DNA from: Letharia columbiana
Lineage: Eukaryota; Ascomycota; Lecanoromycetes; Lecanorales; Parmeliaceae
Length of the DNA: 64,000 bases
Assembly (NCBI RefSeq): GCF_014066305.1
Contig: NW_023501096.1
Span: forward strand, 186,001-250,000
Reading direction: 5' to 3'
The notes beneath the pieces were generated by a model. It was not told the origin of the DNA, did no database searches, and saw only the letters and a list, made by a program, of their open reading frames with translations. A program made the position numbers and the translations under genes. Shown here piece by piece: positions 43,099 through 53,850 of the stretch (its first letter is position 1; each line of letters opens with the position of its first letter).

Positions 43099-44001
43099 AT
43101 GTCCTCGCAAGACATCTCGCATTCTCAGAGGGAAATGTCTACGCAGAACAGCATTCCGGATCAAGACAACTTCACGCTAGCGGCAGAGATCGCCAATATC
43201 TCCACAGAAAACGCGGTTGTTGCTCCGTCTGGGACGGGCTCGGTCCACGAGCGGCATGTTATCAAACTCACAATCGCCTACAACGAAATGGACCTTCTTG
43301 TTAAGTCCTTGGGTGTTTCCCACGAAGTCGCTGGTCACGCAAAATCACTGTACAGCGCAGTCTACAGCTTCAGCGACATTGAAGAACTCCAATCTCAGCA
43401 CAACGCCATTGTCGCTGTGTGCGTTCATATTGCCTGCGGCGAGAAGAATCAGCAACGATCTATGCAAGAAGTCTCCAGATCATCCCACGCAACGACCCAG
43501 CAAATGCTCATCGTGTCCGGAAAATTGAAGGACTTCTTCGCTACCGGACCGGTACGGGGACCCCTGCTCTCCGAGGAGGACAAGCGTTTGCAATCCGCCT
43601 ATGACACCCTCGCTAGCATCTCGGACCCAATTAAAATCGATCCGATTGTCGTGTATTACGCCAAACGTCTCTGCAAGGAGGTTTGCAATTCTGGCAGCTT
43701 CAAAGACGAAGAGGAAAGCCTTACCGTTCCCTGGTGCCTATTGATTGCCTCCCGTCAATTAAAAGACCCACGATCCTTTGAGGAGATATTCACCATACTT
43801 CCAGGTGCTACCAAGGCCGACATGGGAAGAACAGGGGAGTCCCTCAAGGTGTTCTTTGCTGCAGAGGATAGGCAGCAGACTACGGAGGCGTCACAGACAC
43901 AGGGAACTTCCACGGGTGTCGGTGCAGATGCTCGCTCCACTGGCAAAGTTGTGCGTACACTGCAGGAATTGATCGAACAGCTAAATACGGAAGAAGATTG
44001 A
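43099..44001 (+). CDS. TFIIB-core-like protein (two cyclin folds, no zinc ribbon), copy 3
   Basis: 300-residue intronless frame with an ATG at 43099. Two cyclin-like repeats at about 55-147 and 160-256: AYNEMDLLVKSLGVSHEVAG with IVAVCVHIACGEK, and YAKRLCKEVCNSGSFKDEEE with LTVPWCLLIASRQLKDPRSFEE. These align with copy 1 and with TFIIB repeats (C-x-x-IAxRQ...PR(T/S)F(K/R)E). There is no zinc ribbon. A Ser/Thr/Gln-rich N terminus and a C-terminal helix (VVRTLQELIEQLNTEED) frame the folds. It is more diverged from copy 1 than copy 2 is, so it may be an older duplicate. Its open frame despite broken neighbours suggests it is still under constraint (inference). Confidence 0.7.
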   Translation: MSSQDISHSQREMSTQNSIPDQDNFTLAAEIANISTENAVVAPSGTGSVHERHVIKLTIAYNEMDLLVKSLGVSHEVAGHAKSLYSAVYSFSDIEELQSQHNAIVAVCVHIACGEKNQQRSMQEVSRSSHATTQQMLIVSGKLKDFFATGPVRGPLLSEEDKRLQSAYDTLASISDPIKIDPIVVYYAKRLCKEVCNSGSFKDEEESLTVPWCLLIASRQLKDPRSFEEIFTILPGATKADMGRTGESLKVFFAAEDRQQTTEASQTQGTSTGVGADARSTGKVVRTLQELIEQLNTEED

Positions 44002-44563
44002 GGAGGTGGTGGTGGTGCTGGGAACGAGTTGATGGAGTCGCAGAGTATTGCTAGTGTGTATGGCAAAAGAAAGGTGGAATTCTTGCAGATGTACATGTAT
44101 GATAAGATAAGGATCATGCAATGAAGCACAAACTTATCACAATGATTGCTATCCGAAAGCACAATTGACGGTCCTACTGATTTCCTCCCACTGACCACTC
44201 AGACACGCCCGCCCCAGAGTCTACAGGTCTCAGAATAATTAGGAGAAAAATTCCTACCGGAAAGATTTGTCCTTTCTCCGACCCTTTTGCACGTGCGTAC
44301 AGCGCGACTGCGAAAAAAACCTGAGCCCCCAAGTCTTCCACCCCATCACCACACCACCAGCCCCAGCGACTCAACACTGCACATCAGCCTTTAATCGGGA
44401 CCGTACCATCTTCTCATTGCTAACACAAGGCTGCCGGCACCCATTCGCCGGCGCTCCGGCCTACTGCGTACTCCATGTATAGGCCCGACTCATCACCCTC
44501 CATCTTAACCACAGCCTCAGCCACCCAAAACCAAACTTCAATAGGACCGAGTAACGCAACCGC
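44002..44563. other. Intergenic up to the TIR element
   Basis: No gene seen. The sequence becomes C-rich before the element. Confidence 0.4.
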
Positions 44564-44566
44564 TTA

Positions 44567-45284
44567 GGGCCCCTTCTGCAACCACATATTTTGGAAATAA
44601 CCCCTACATATTTCCACTAAATAACGCCACCACTTGGCTAATGAAAACAAGGCTTGAAAATAACGCTTAGGATATTTCCAAAACAAGTAGAATATGTGTA
44701 CGGTTCCGTTCTGTAACCCTGTTTCTGAGGCTGAGTCAGAAATCAGAATCGTCGCAAAAATTATCTTCTCCGTAAAAAATCATTGAATTCCTACCATTCC
44801 ACATCACCATGGCCGAGATACCTGCTACTACTACTGCACAGGCTTTGGCTATCATTGATACTCCTATTACTCCCATTATTACCCCAAATAAGCCTGCTCT
44901 ATGTCTATCGGTACCGATGTCTCATTGCCTATGATTTGGAGCCAGACTATAAAGGCAACATTTCGAAATGATACAACAATATCGTCTTAATTAGCAAGAG
45001 AGTAGACACCGGCTTCAAATCTGAAGCATGGATAAGAAAAAGAGAATAATATATATATATCGGTCATAGATGTCCACTATTCTTGGCGTTCTTAGCCTTA
45101 TTTTGGCTGAAAACAACCCTCGAGGGTTGTTTTCAGATATTTTCAAGCCTGTTTTCGCTTAATAAGCGAAAATATGTGGAAATATGGTTACAGAATGATA
45201 CCCTGTATATATTTGACGCTAAGCTGAAAATTAGTGGAAATATCTAGGGGTTATTTCCAAAATATGTGGTTGCAGAAGGGGCCC
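44567..45284. mobile_element. PIF/Harbinger-like MITE, 718 bp
   Basis: The terminal inverted repeats are 54 bp with one mismatch, each starting GGGCCCCTTCTGCAACCACA. The element is flanked by the direct repeat TTA (44564-44566 and 45285-45287), the target duplication typical of PIF/Harbinger elements. The interior has no transposase frame; the longest is about 60 codons and Leu-rich. It contains a perfect 30-bp palindrome at 45107-45136 and sub-terminal copies of GGAAATAT-type words. The near-identical arms suggest recent activity driven by a transposase elsewhere in the genome. Confidence 0.85.
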
Positions 45285-46374
45285 TTAGTATTGACACCAT
45301 GTTTAAGAGAATCAAAAATCCGCAAATGCTCAAGGCTTTTTCCGTAGCCCTTATCGCCACAGCTTGACTGGGGGCTAGTGAGGGAGAGGCACAGCACACA
45401 CTTATGGCAGGATAGCCGAGATTGCCATATTAAAAGAGCCTTAAATAGGCCGTGTCCCCCCGTTTTTTGCTCTTCATTCTTGTTCCTCTCGTCGCAAGAA
45501 GAGGTTTTTTGGACTTTTCCCACCCACCCGCGCCTTGTTTTTTTAGCGTTTCCTTGTACTTAGACTCCAGGTCTTCTACCTTACGTAGAGGGAGTTTTCC
45601 TAGGGCTGAGCTGCATAGTGGACCGCTGTCTGCGTGCGGCTGGGCCTTAGGACCCAGCCAATCATCATTTAGAACTCATTGTGCGTGTAGTTTTCATGGG
45701 ACGTTACGCGAGACAGCACTAGGCCAGCATCTGAAAAGCAGACGCCGCTAGCAAGTGGCGCGGAACGGTCGCTGTGGTTGCTTGGTTGGGCATGGCTACC
45801 TATTCTTTATCTAAGGATAACAGAATGCCGCTGCGGCGGATACAGAAATGTGATGGCTCCATGGGTGGAAATGTTGTGAGGCTCCCTCTGCGATTCTGCC
45901 TCCTAGAAGTTAGCGGCGGCTTTGTGGAATATGACTTCTGGAACTTGTCTCGAATCTGACGTCTTTGGCGATGTTGGTGGAGTCAAATGGGGTATGGGGG
46001 GCTGGCGCTTTGTGTGTTTGGGTGGGATAGGTTCGTTGTAAGATTGCCAGGGTGCGGATTGGGGGTTGCCGTTGGGAATGGATTGAGACATAGTGAACGA
46101 GAGAAAGATGGCCAAGAGCAGCCAAGGCCTGCGCGCAGGAAAGATGATGCTGTGTGCGATGGGCTAGAGGATGGAGAAGGGTTTTAGTGTTTCAATTTCG
46201 GCTATTGAGCATGAACGCTTTGGTATAACCTAGCTAAAACGGCTGTCTACTATCGACTAGTGTTGAGCAACAAGCAACCGGTGTAGCAAATCCTTGCTCT
46301 ATGACACAGTATGTGTTCGCCAAGATGTCACTACGATTTCCGCAGTGAGCGTACAGTGTCCAGTCTCGCTCCGA
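45285..46374. other. Intergenic, no gene seen
   Basis: Short frames only. The interval ends at the 3' end of the F-box-type gene. Confidence 0.4.
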
Positions 46375-47395
46375 TCAATTTCGCCTCTCCCATCTGGGAA
46401 TTAGCTTGATACCGTGGAAGTCGATCGAAAGCTTTTCAATCAGCACTTTAGTGAGCACTTGGAACTTTTGGGTCGCAGCTTGCTCCTTCCTGAGAGGCCT
46501 GTCGATAGTCCGTACAAGAATACGATAGATCGGGGAACTCACTTTACATGTACATCCCTGACCATCAACGAAGAAGACACAATCTAGAGGTATCTTACCA
46601 CTATGTGCAAGCATATCTCTGCAAATGTGCTGTTCCCGTTCAAGCATGCCCACAATCTCAATCCGCTTCGGATGCCCATAACTGTAGCCATTACCATCCA
46701 GGTACCCCAGCAGAGTCTGGCCCATACGACAGCGACCGACCGGATACCGACAGTTTGTGAGGTCTAGGCGGAGAAGATCTAGACCGTCGATACCTAGCCA
46801 AGCACTAATCGTCGAAGACCAAATATCGAATGTGAGCCCTTCCTTATTCTTTTCACGCAAAAGGTCCCATCTCTCGGCGTTCGTCAGTTCCTCGAAAGGG
46901 GTCCTCCTGGAAGTGCCGTCGGGTCCGTCTTGCCGGTACTTGACGCACTGTAGAGTGTATGCGATGTTCTCTGTGATATCCTGCATATCGAAGGCAATAT
47001 CGAGCCTCTTGACCTGGGGAAATGGCTGATGAATGCACCACCAGCCGTCATCGTCGATAGAGCCCAGAGGTACAAAAAATGTGTTCTTGGCGGAGTAGAC
47101 CACGTCAGAAGCATCTCTCTGCATTTGGGTGCTGACAGCGGAGAGCAAAGCTGGTGGTGCAAGGATCAACAAGACTCTGATTGACATCTCTGTCAAGGAC
47201 AGACTGACCGCATTCTGGTCGCTCGTAGTCCCAATACCGGAGCCACTGTTTTACCGCTACATCTCGTCTCAGAGCGACCGTCCCGCGGACGAGAAGGAAT
47301 CCGAGGATGTCGTATCGGATTTCGATTGTGAGACCGAAGTAGCGGAATGGGTCTTCGCGTCTGGAGTGAGGTGCGCTACGGAAATAATCATCCAA
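46375..47395 (-). pseudogene. F-box/2EXR-type fungal protein with one frameshift
   Basis: The first frame starts at the ATG at 47395 and has the hydrophobic F-box-like opening FRYFGLTIEIRYDILGFLL. Near 47195 the reading must change frame. The downstream frame (47196-46375) then continues with VSTQMQRDASDVVYSAKNTF, RLDIAFDMQDITENI, LDLTNCRYPVGRCRM and IEIVGMLEREQHI, the block order of a large ascomycete family in which an N-terminal F-box-like motif precedes a conserved region with a CYCPLGCC-like segment. These proteins are thought to be substrate adaptors, but most are uncharacterised. With one frameshift and an otherwise open 273-codon remainder, the damage is either recent or a sequence error. 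Confidence 0.6.
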
Positions 47396-48869
47396 ATCAT
47401 ATTACGAAATGCTGAACTCTCATCGCTTTGAATCTCAAGCTACAAGTAGCTCTGATGGTACATGGTTTATACGACGGTGACGGTAAGAGAGTAAAGTGAT
47501 AGAGAAAGCTATGACTGCTGGAGACGAAGGGAAGTGCTCAAACTTCACGACGCCAACGCACGTGACGCGTCGCGTTAGTGTACTTTTAGTGGTATAATTC
47601 TCTAGTCGGTTTTTTGGGTATAAGAACACGCAGCACATATCTTGTCATCCAGAGATTTTGACAAGATGGATTTTGCTTATAGACTAGTGCAATTCGATAT
47701 ATGAAACAGCTATGTCTGCGAGACGTTTTACTCAACCTATTCTCAGGGAATCTCTATCATCAGTCATTTGTTGCACTTCCAGGTCAAGGCGACTAGCGTG
47801 AAACGGGTTACTCTCTACGCCTGACTCGAGTCTTATGTCCATAACACCTCATGCCTAGATCAATTGCGCTAGCCTTTGGGACCCCTAACAAATTCATTTC
47901 AGCGGAGCAAACGCCTTTCGTTACCTTGGGAGCCAAGGACACATATCCCTCCTGCTGTTATCGGACCTGTCAGATGAAGGACAAGTGGAACGGGAAGGTA
48001 GAGAAAATCCCTGCCGTGAAACCCTATGAAGCCATTGGACGACCTTCTCTTTCCCCGTAATCCCGTCACCAGAGACTTTATGCACGATTTCTTGTACGAG
48101 AAGATTGCGTCAAAGCCAACAAGATGCAGGATGCAGATATGGGGGGTGGGAGGAGATGCGGACTTTGCCAGTTTGCGAACTCATTTCGCAGCACCTTGAC
48201 AGTCTGTGGTCCTCGATGTAACCATTAACAAGAATGCGCGTGCGTTCGAGATACGCCCTCATCTGGAAAAGAGTTCCCTCCGAACAACCGCACGACGCAC
48301 ACATAGCACCTTACATATATACTTATGATTCAACGACGTCTTCAAAATCACGCACTAGCGCACATCGTATGCAAATGACTGACACATCACTTTAGATAAA
48401 GGTTACCGCTTAGCGGATTTCTTCAGCTCCATAGTCGCCAATGTCTGGTCCTACCAGCTGTGAACAGTGCAGAATCTGCGTTCCTCTTACAGACAGAAGA
48501 TAGCCTCATAAAGCACCGTTGGCCACACAGATATGCAGAACCGTCCCAACAGAGATACCATGGCTTATATGAAGCAAAGCGTCACACCCGATGCAGAGAC
48601 TTTTGGCAATGAGGGGCTTTTGGGGAGGGTGGGCGCATGACTGCGGGTTTCAGCTGGAGGTATAGTCTATCTGGTGGCGCCCGGCCAGGCGCGCACCGTC
48701 CGAGCGTTCCCAAACCGGTCCCTACATCTGCAGTCACCAAGATACGTATAGGTACTCAAGTATGAATACGAGGCTCTGTACTTGAACTTGGCCAAGTCAC
48801 AACGAACAGAAGCTTAAAGCAACGCTAGGTTCAGCGAGGGAAGCTTTACCCAAGAATGCATTGCATCTG
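47396..48869. other. Intergenic, no gene seen
   Basis: 1.5 kb without supportable coding. A 21-bp word near 48807 (AGAAGCTTAAAGCAACGC) returns near 49210 with one change, on the other side of the insertion below. Confidence 0.4.
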
Positions 48870-48949
48870 TGGTTGGGAGTATTTAGTTCGTATTAGGTTC
48901 GATTCCTAATGGCGCTGGTACAATGGTGTTGCGGTGCTTTTTATTTCTG
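48869..48949 (+). repeat. 81-bp direct repeat, copy 1
   Basis: Identical over 81 bp to 49098-49178 (offset 229). Downstream, TAATGGCGCTG at 48907 pairs with CAGCGCCATTA at 48951, giving a 12-bp hairpin unique to this copy. Confidence 0.9.
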
Positions 48950-49176
48950 GCAGCGCCATTAGCCACAGGTTTTAAAGTTCCGTCGAGCGGTATTGGCGAG
49001 GGCTTAGGTTCGAAACCCGTGCGACGCATTGATTTGTGAAGCGAAATGTTCCCCGTTAGTCATAGTCCGGGGGCGGACACCTGTTGGTTGTGGTCGTGTG
49101 GTTGGGAGTATTTAGTTCGTATTAGGTTCGATTCCTAATGGCGCTGGTACAATGGTGTTGCGGTGCTTTTTATTTC
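48870..49176. mobile_element. 307-bp insertion with 81-bp direct terminal repeats (TRIM- or SINE-like)
   Basis: Bounded by the 8-bp direct repeat TGCATCTG (48862-48869 and 49177-49184). Two identical 81-bp copies lie at the ends, 48869-48949 and 49098-49178, partly including target bases. Each holds GGTTCGATTCC, an exact pol III B-box, inside a perfect five-pair stem, TTAGG/CCTAA. A third B-box-like word, GGTTCGAAACC, lies in the middle at 49007. No coding capacity. It could be a dimeric tRNA-derived SINE or a terminal-repeat miniature retroelement. No complete tRNA cloverleaf could be drawn. Confidence 0.6.
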
Positions 49177-49178
49177 TG
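49098..49178 (+). repeat. 81-bp direct repeat, copy 2
   Basis: Identical to 48869-48949. The total absence of differences implies recent duplication or insertion. Confidence 0.9.
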
Positions 49179-49184
49179 CATCTG

Positions 49185-50037
49185 CACGGCTACCGAACCG
49201 TCAGTGACAGAAGCTTAAACCAACGCCCGCATTATGTACGCGGCCGGGTCTTCGGACCCCACGGGCCACAGGCTCACAGCCCCGCTCGATGCATGATGAT
49301 CGACGCTGCATCTCTATGCCCCTACGAGCTGTCCACTTATCTGCCGTCGGATAACACGGGGTGGAAAACCATGGCAGTCAAGTCGGAAACTCGCCGGGTA
49401 GCGAAAGGGAAAAAGTGGAGATATCTCCATCCAGTCACCTAAGAAATCCTGCATGGCACTGGTTTGGGGAATGCAGGAAAAATTTGTTAGGTTTCTCAGA
49501 CCCGCTGGGCTCCTCAGCTGGAGTCTGAAGACCATGGCGTTGAGCCTGTCGGGTTTCCTGACACTCCGTTGGAAAAGCAACGCCATCATAAGTGGGGTAC
49601 AGCATAAGCGTCTGAATAATGACGAAGTCGGAGCCGTCCGCTGTTTTCCTTTCCGGTCGAGAGGCGTAGGTAGATTGAGCCAACTTTTTTTTGGGCTCCA
49701 GAAACCACAGTCTGCTACTTCTCATCTTGCTCTTTGGATTTTGGAGAGACAAGCCAGTTGGCAGTCACGAGGGGAAAGGCAAAAGGTTGCTTCGCCATTT
49801 TACGAAAAAATCCGCCTTTGTCCTCCAGGACCTCCCTTTCCCTCGTAAATAATCGACTTCTCTCTCTCTCTTTTCCTGTTCTAAGAGCAAAACGAGAAAG
49901 CAAAAGCGTGATTCTCACTTTTCGAAGAATCCGCCTTTGACCTCGCCCGCTAATTTCTAAACCCTTCAAGAATGGGTCGATTTGAGCGGAGAGAAGACCG
50001 GATATCACCTTCAAAAAATACGTTCTGACTCTGGGAT
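49185..50037. other. Intergenic, no gene seen
   Basis: Contains a (TC)n run near 49859 and two diverged copies of a word ending AATCCGCCTTTG (near 49806 and 49928). Open frames are overlapping and featureless. Confidence 0.35.
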
Positions 50038-51420
50038 TCAACGGAGTTTGTAATATTTTGAGGCACTTACTTCGCACATAAAAACGAAAGACTTGATGTA
50101 GTCTTTTATATTACACCAATGTAATCGCTTAATCACAAATACTGATGATGTTTTTTGTTTCAACAACTCATGCGCTTTACTCACAACAGAGATCTCCGGC
50201 GCATTCGTGCAGGAGATCTCATATGAAGCTAGGTCTTGATTGGCCAAGGCCTCTTCGATGGTCTTGACCGGTGCGGCGACAGCAAGCATTCTGGAAGAGC
50301 CCGGAGTGCAGTTCTCCATGGTCATCGAGGAGCGTTTGCAGACCAGGTATGGGGCCTCAGTCACGGACAACGCCCCTGAGACGCAAAGGGCGGCGTACTC
50401 ACCAAGGCTGTATACCCCAGGATTTCCAGAGTTCCGCAAGCCCACGTTCAACAAATACTCTGGCTGGTTGAATATGAGCCATGTCCTTGGATACAATATC
50501 CGCGTTGTCATCTGCAATTGTATCGACAGCGTAAGGAAGGTCGGGTACGAAAGAATGTTGTCCCGGAAACCGGCAGACGTCTCAAAAAGTCGTTTGCCCA
50601 TGCCCGGATAGAGTGAGCCTTACCGGTGAAAGCGAATACCATACGGTTGTGACCACTGGCGGACTAGGCCTTGGCTACGGCAGGTTGTTCGAGGTCGTTA
50701 GAAATGAGTCGGATTAGATCTTTTGATGTTTGAACAACGTAAGAGGATCTTAAGACGTCGTGCATGCGTCGGGCGGTAGTCGCGTACGCCACGTCTGAGA
50801 GTGCGGCTTCTTCGTCAGACTGTAGGTACTGGAGGAGTCGCTCCTTGTTTGCTTTGTGCGAATAAGAAGGCCGCGCCGAGCATGCTACAACATTTGGTCG
50901 GCCATTGCGCGAATACTTCGGAGATCGACTATACTTTCACGAGGTTCCCCCATTGTGTACCTGTGCCGTGCATCTCGACATAGCCAACATCAAGAGGATC
51001 CACATTAGCCTCTTACAAGACTCGCCTCTATAGCTTAGTCTACCATTTAGCGTGTGGCTGGGTAATGGAGACAGCATCCGCAGAACAACTTTACGCAGAG
51101 CTATTGATGACTGCTTGAATGTTGTCGTTGTCAGAAAATGCATCTTCAAGGCATTTCAAGACTAGGACGCCAACTCCTTCACCCCGACAGGAGTACCCGT
51201 CTGCATCGTCGCGTAGCGTTTTACAGTTTCCAGTGGGAGACAAGAAACCTCCTCGGCTTGACCTGCTCAAAGGCTGGGGACATTCAAAAACGAACCATCA
51301 CCTGCCAGTGCCGTGTCACATTCCCAGGAGAGCAAGGCAGAGCAGGCTAGAGCGACAGAGGTAGTGCCTCCTGCACATGCTCGAGGAAAGGCTTCGTACT
51401 CTGCACGGACCCGGGGAGTA
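50038..51420 (-). pseudogene. Relic of a non-reducing polyketide synthase (KS and AT parts)
   Basis: Minus-strand pieces give, in order: a ketosynthase active-site region (ACAGGTTSVALACSALLS, Cys codon at 51375-51377), [13 protein letters not shown] and [10 protein letters not shown], then the KS histidine motif YVEMHGTGTQ (codons at 50956-50970). A KS-AT linker follows (SDVAYATTARRMHDVLRSSY), then the start of the acyltransferase around 50630 and its SLGEYAALCV segment. The rest of the KS C terminus and everything after about mid-AT are missing. Lesions include several frameshifts, a TAA replacing the Gln of the AT GQGS motif, and GHS changed to VYS at the AT nucleophile. The linker and KS style fit non-reducing PKSs. 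It cannot make a working synthase. Confidence 0.8.
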
Positions 51421-52941
51421 TGTAAGGTAGGCGGGCTGAGTGAGAGGGGACATTTCGGGCTTGGGTATTACTTATATTCATGTATTCTTCAGAACTCGGT
51501 TGTAATTATTTATCTCGTCAAAGGGGAAACACACTCTGAAATTCAAAAGCCTTTGACAACACCACAAGGAGGGGGATTTCTCGGGAAAAAAAGTGCTTCA
51601 TGATTTCAAGATATCGACGGTAGTGATACTTCTCGCCGCAAATATCAAGTCGTCAAAGAGCATGTTGGTTGAACTACTCCAGCTGCTAAGATGCAATTGG
51701 TGCAGATTTCCACGGCCACGCATACACAGCAAAATCAAGTCGAATAAGGCTCTCTGACTGGCGGTCGGAAACATCTGCAAACAGCGATATTTAGGTTGGT
51801 CTTGAAAAAGGGATAGAAGGATTTCTTTGGTGTGTATATGGCTATACCTTAGGCCTTTTTTTTGACCCGCGAGATGGGGTAGTAGCTTTGTTGCTTGCAT
51901 CAAGCCGCCAATGACCTGGTCCCCAGTCCGACAAAGATGGTGTGTAGCGATCCAGTAGGACGTATTGTACGTGACTGTGGAGTGCTTCTTCAATTGACTA
52001 TTATTGAGCCAAAGCGTGATGTATTCATTCCTCTGTGCAGGCATATAGCATAAAGGACGTGGATAGGTACGGTAGAACAAGACATGCAGCACCAAAAGGT
52101 GTCGCCATGGAGGAGGGAAATGAGAAGGTGTAGAATTTGGAGATGTCGATCATTGAAGGGGGGGTAGATTGGAGATCAGCGTCGGCCAGCCTCTGATTTG
52201 ATGCATTTTGTACCTCATTTCTAATATTTATGAGTAAATATGCAAGATGCTCAACCATGTTCCTTACCGAATGAATCGACGGGTATCTATGCGTTGTACC
52301 TTCTCCACCGAGTCCCATCCCGCAGGCCTGGTGTTGCAGAATTAGACATCAAAGATTGCTACTTGATTCGAGCCTCGCGTTGAAGTTCTTGCGACATGCT
52401 CGCTGTTTGCGGATTCAAGTATTACACAATGCCCTGTAAATGGGATGAGCTTCCCGCTACATTCAATTGGTAGGTATGTATATGTGGAGGGGTAAAGCAA
52501 AGTAGAGTAGCTTATGTACCTCGTACCTCCGCTGTTCATGTGACGCTAATGCACATCAAGCGGACGCAAAGACCGGAAGTTTGCCGGTCTGATGCAGGGG
52601 GTGAAATTGGCTATAGTACCTTGTCAGCCCAGTACTGTTCCTGTAAGTGTAGCGTGTTCCCTCGTTATACCTTACTTTATGCGCTATAGATATGTGCAGT
52701 AGACCTTCATATAAGGAAATCACCACAACCGGAAAGAGCAACTACTCCAGCCAAGTACTCAATATGCGACTCACACAGCTGCATCACAGGTATCCAAATC
52801 TTCTCACAGCCACAAGACCCAACGTCCCAAATTGACTTTATTGTACAGGAGCCCGTCCTACCTCCACCAACCACCCCACAGGTACACCCCCACGACCCAC
52901 CCTATTGACCCGCAACCGCCGGACGTTGTGGCTTTCCAACC
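51421..52941. other. Intergenic, possibly further PKS debris
   Basis: A 165-codon open frame on the minus strand (52095-51598) sits just upstream of the KS relic but lacks a leading ATG and any motif I recognise. Nothing else seen. Confidence 0.3.
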
Positions 52942-53850
52942 ATGCATCTGGACGTGCCTTTTTTCACTGCGGGTTTGCTGACCCTGTTCGTCCTAGGCGC
53001 TATCGGCAACATGACCCTCCTCCAACCGGACAACCAATGTAGGCACCATCTCGTCATTTCCACCCCTATTCGAATCCTGCATGGCCCGCATAAGCATAAG
53101 CGCTTGCGAGATGCGCACATTTTGGGTAACGCATGCCAGAGAACATTAGTGTAGCAATCGTCGCGGGTCTGCTTGTAGCGGTCGGAACTCTAGATGGCTC
53201 TGTGATCAATCCAAATTTTGCGCATAGGATTATCAGGGGATTGCATCCAAGGCATTGGGTGGTGGAGGCCAGTGAAACGGGTTTTCACCTCGCTCGATGC
53301 GCTGATTTTGATCAGTGTCCTCGTGCTGATCGGTTCTCCAGTAGAGTCTTTCTACACGCTGATTCTAGGTGAAATACACAGTGCACGCGATGTTGGATTA
53401 TACGGATCATCCTACATAGCCACCGCAGCCGTGCTACCCATCATCCTGCTCCTCGCCGCCTTGATCAGCCCCCAGGCTTTGCTTGTGAAGAACTTTAGCC
53501 GCCGCGGATCGGTGCGTTGGAAGATTCTCATCACGCTCTAGGGCGCCTCATTATCATCCATAGGGGCGTGGTTCCGCGTCGGCACTAGCTACCTTCAGTA
53601 GCGACCCGCGGGCGATCCGGGGTGGTATCAGTCCAAGGCGTGCTTCTACAACTTGAAGTTCACCACCGAGGTCACGGTCATCTGATCATGTCTCTTCCTG
53701 CGGGTCGATCAGAGATCCTATGTGCCCGATGTGGCGAATCGGCCTGGGGAGTACTCTGGCATGGTGGAAGTTGGTGGTTGGGCAAAGGGGAAAGAAGAGC
53801 ATTCGGCATTAGGGGGAGGCAGTGGAAGTGAAGAGTACGTGCCGCACAGT
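52942..53850 (+). pseudogene. Pseudogene of a 7-TM fungal membrane protein
   Basis: Hydrophobic blocks appear in order: FFTAGLLTLFVLGAIGNMTL at 52957, a decayed stretch, then SLDALILISVLVLIGSPVES, GLYGSSYIATAAVLPIILLL and GSVRWKILITL. A TAG follows at 53539-53541, then GASLSSIGAWFRVGTSYL, a second TAG, then WYQSKACFYNLKFTTEVTVI and a TGA, and finally VDQRSYVPDVANRPGEYSGM. This matches my recollection of an ascomycete integral membrane family with a final helix followed by an R-x-F-x-VPxG-x-x-x-PG-x-YS tail. No function known. Three stops plus at least two frame changes in the 5' half leave no doubt it is dead. Confidence 0.6.

Noticed and set aside
48890..49030. tRNA gene suggested by GGTTCGATTCC, GGTTCGAAACC and TGGTACAATGG (A-box-like)
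   Set aside because: No matching acceptor, D or anticodon stems could be drawn in either orientation. Treated as mobile-element promoter words.
51598..52095. 165-codon minus-strand frame upstream of the PKS relic, considered as a starter-unit (SAT) domain
   Set aside because: No GxSxG-like motif and no leading ATG. Similarity to SAT could not be supported.
53133..53372. MFS-like NRIIQGIG-type motif (HRIIRG, CIQGIG)
   Set aside because: The following helices and the C-terminal tail fit the 7-TM family better. The resemblance is limited to a few residues.
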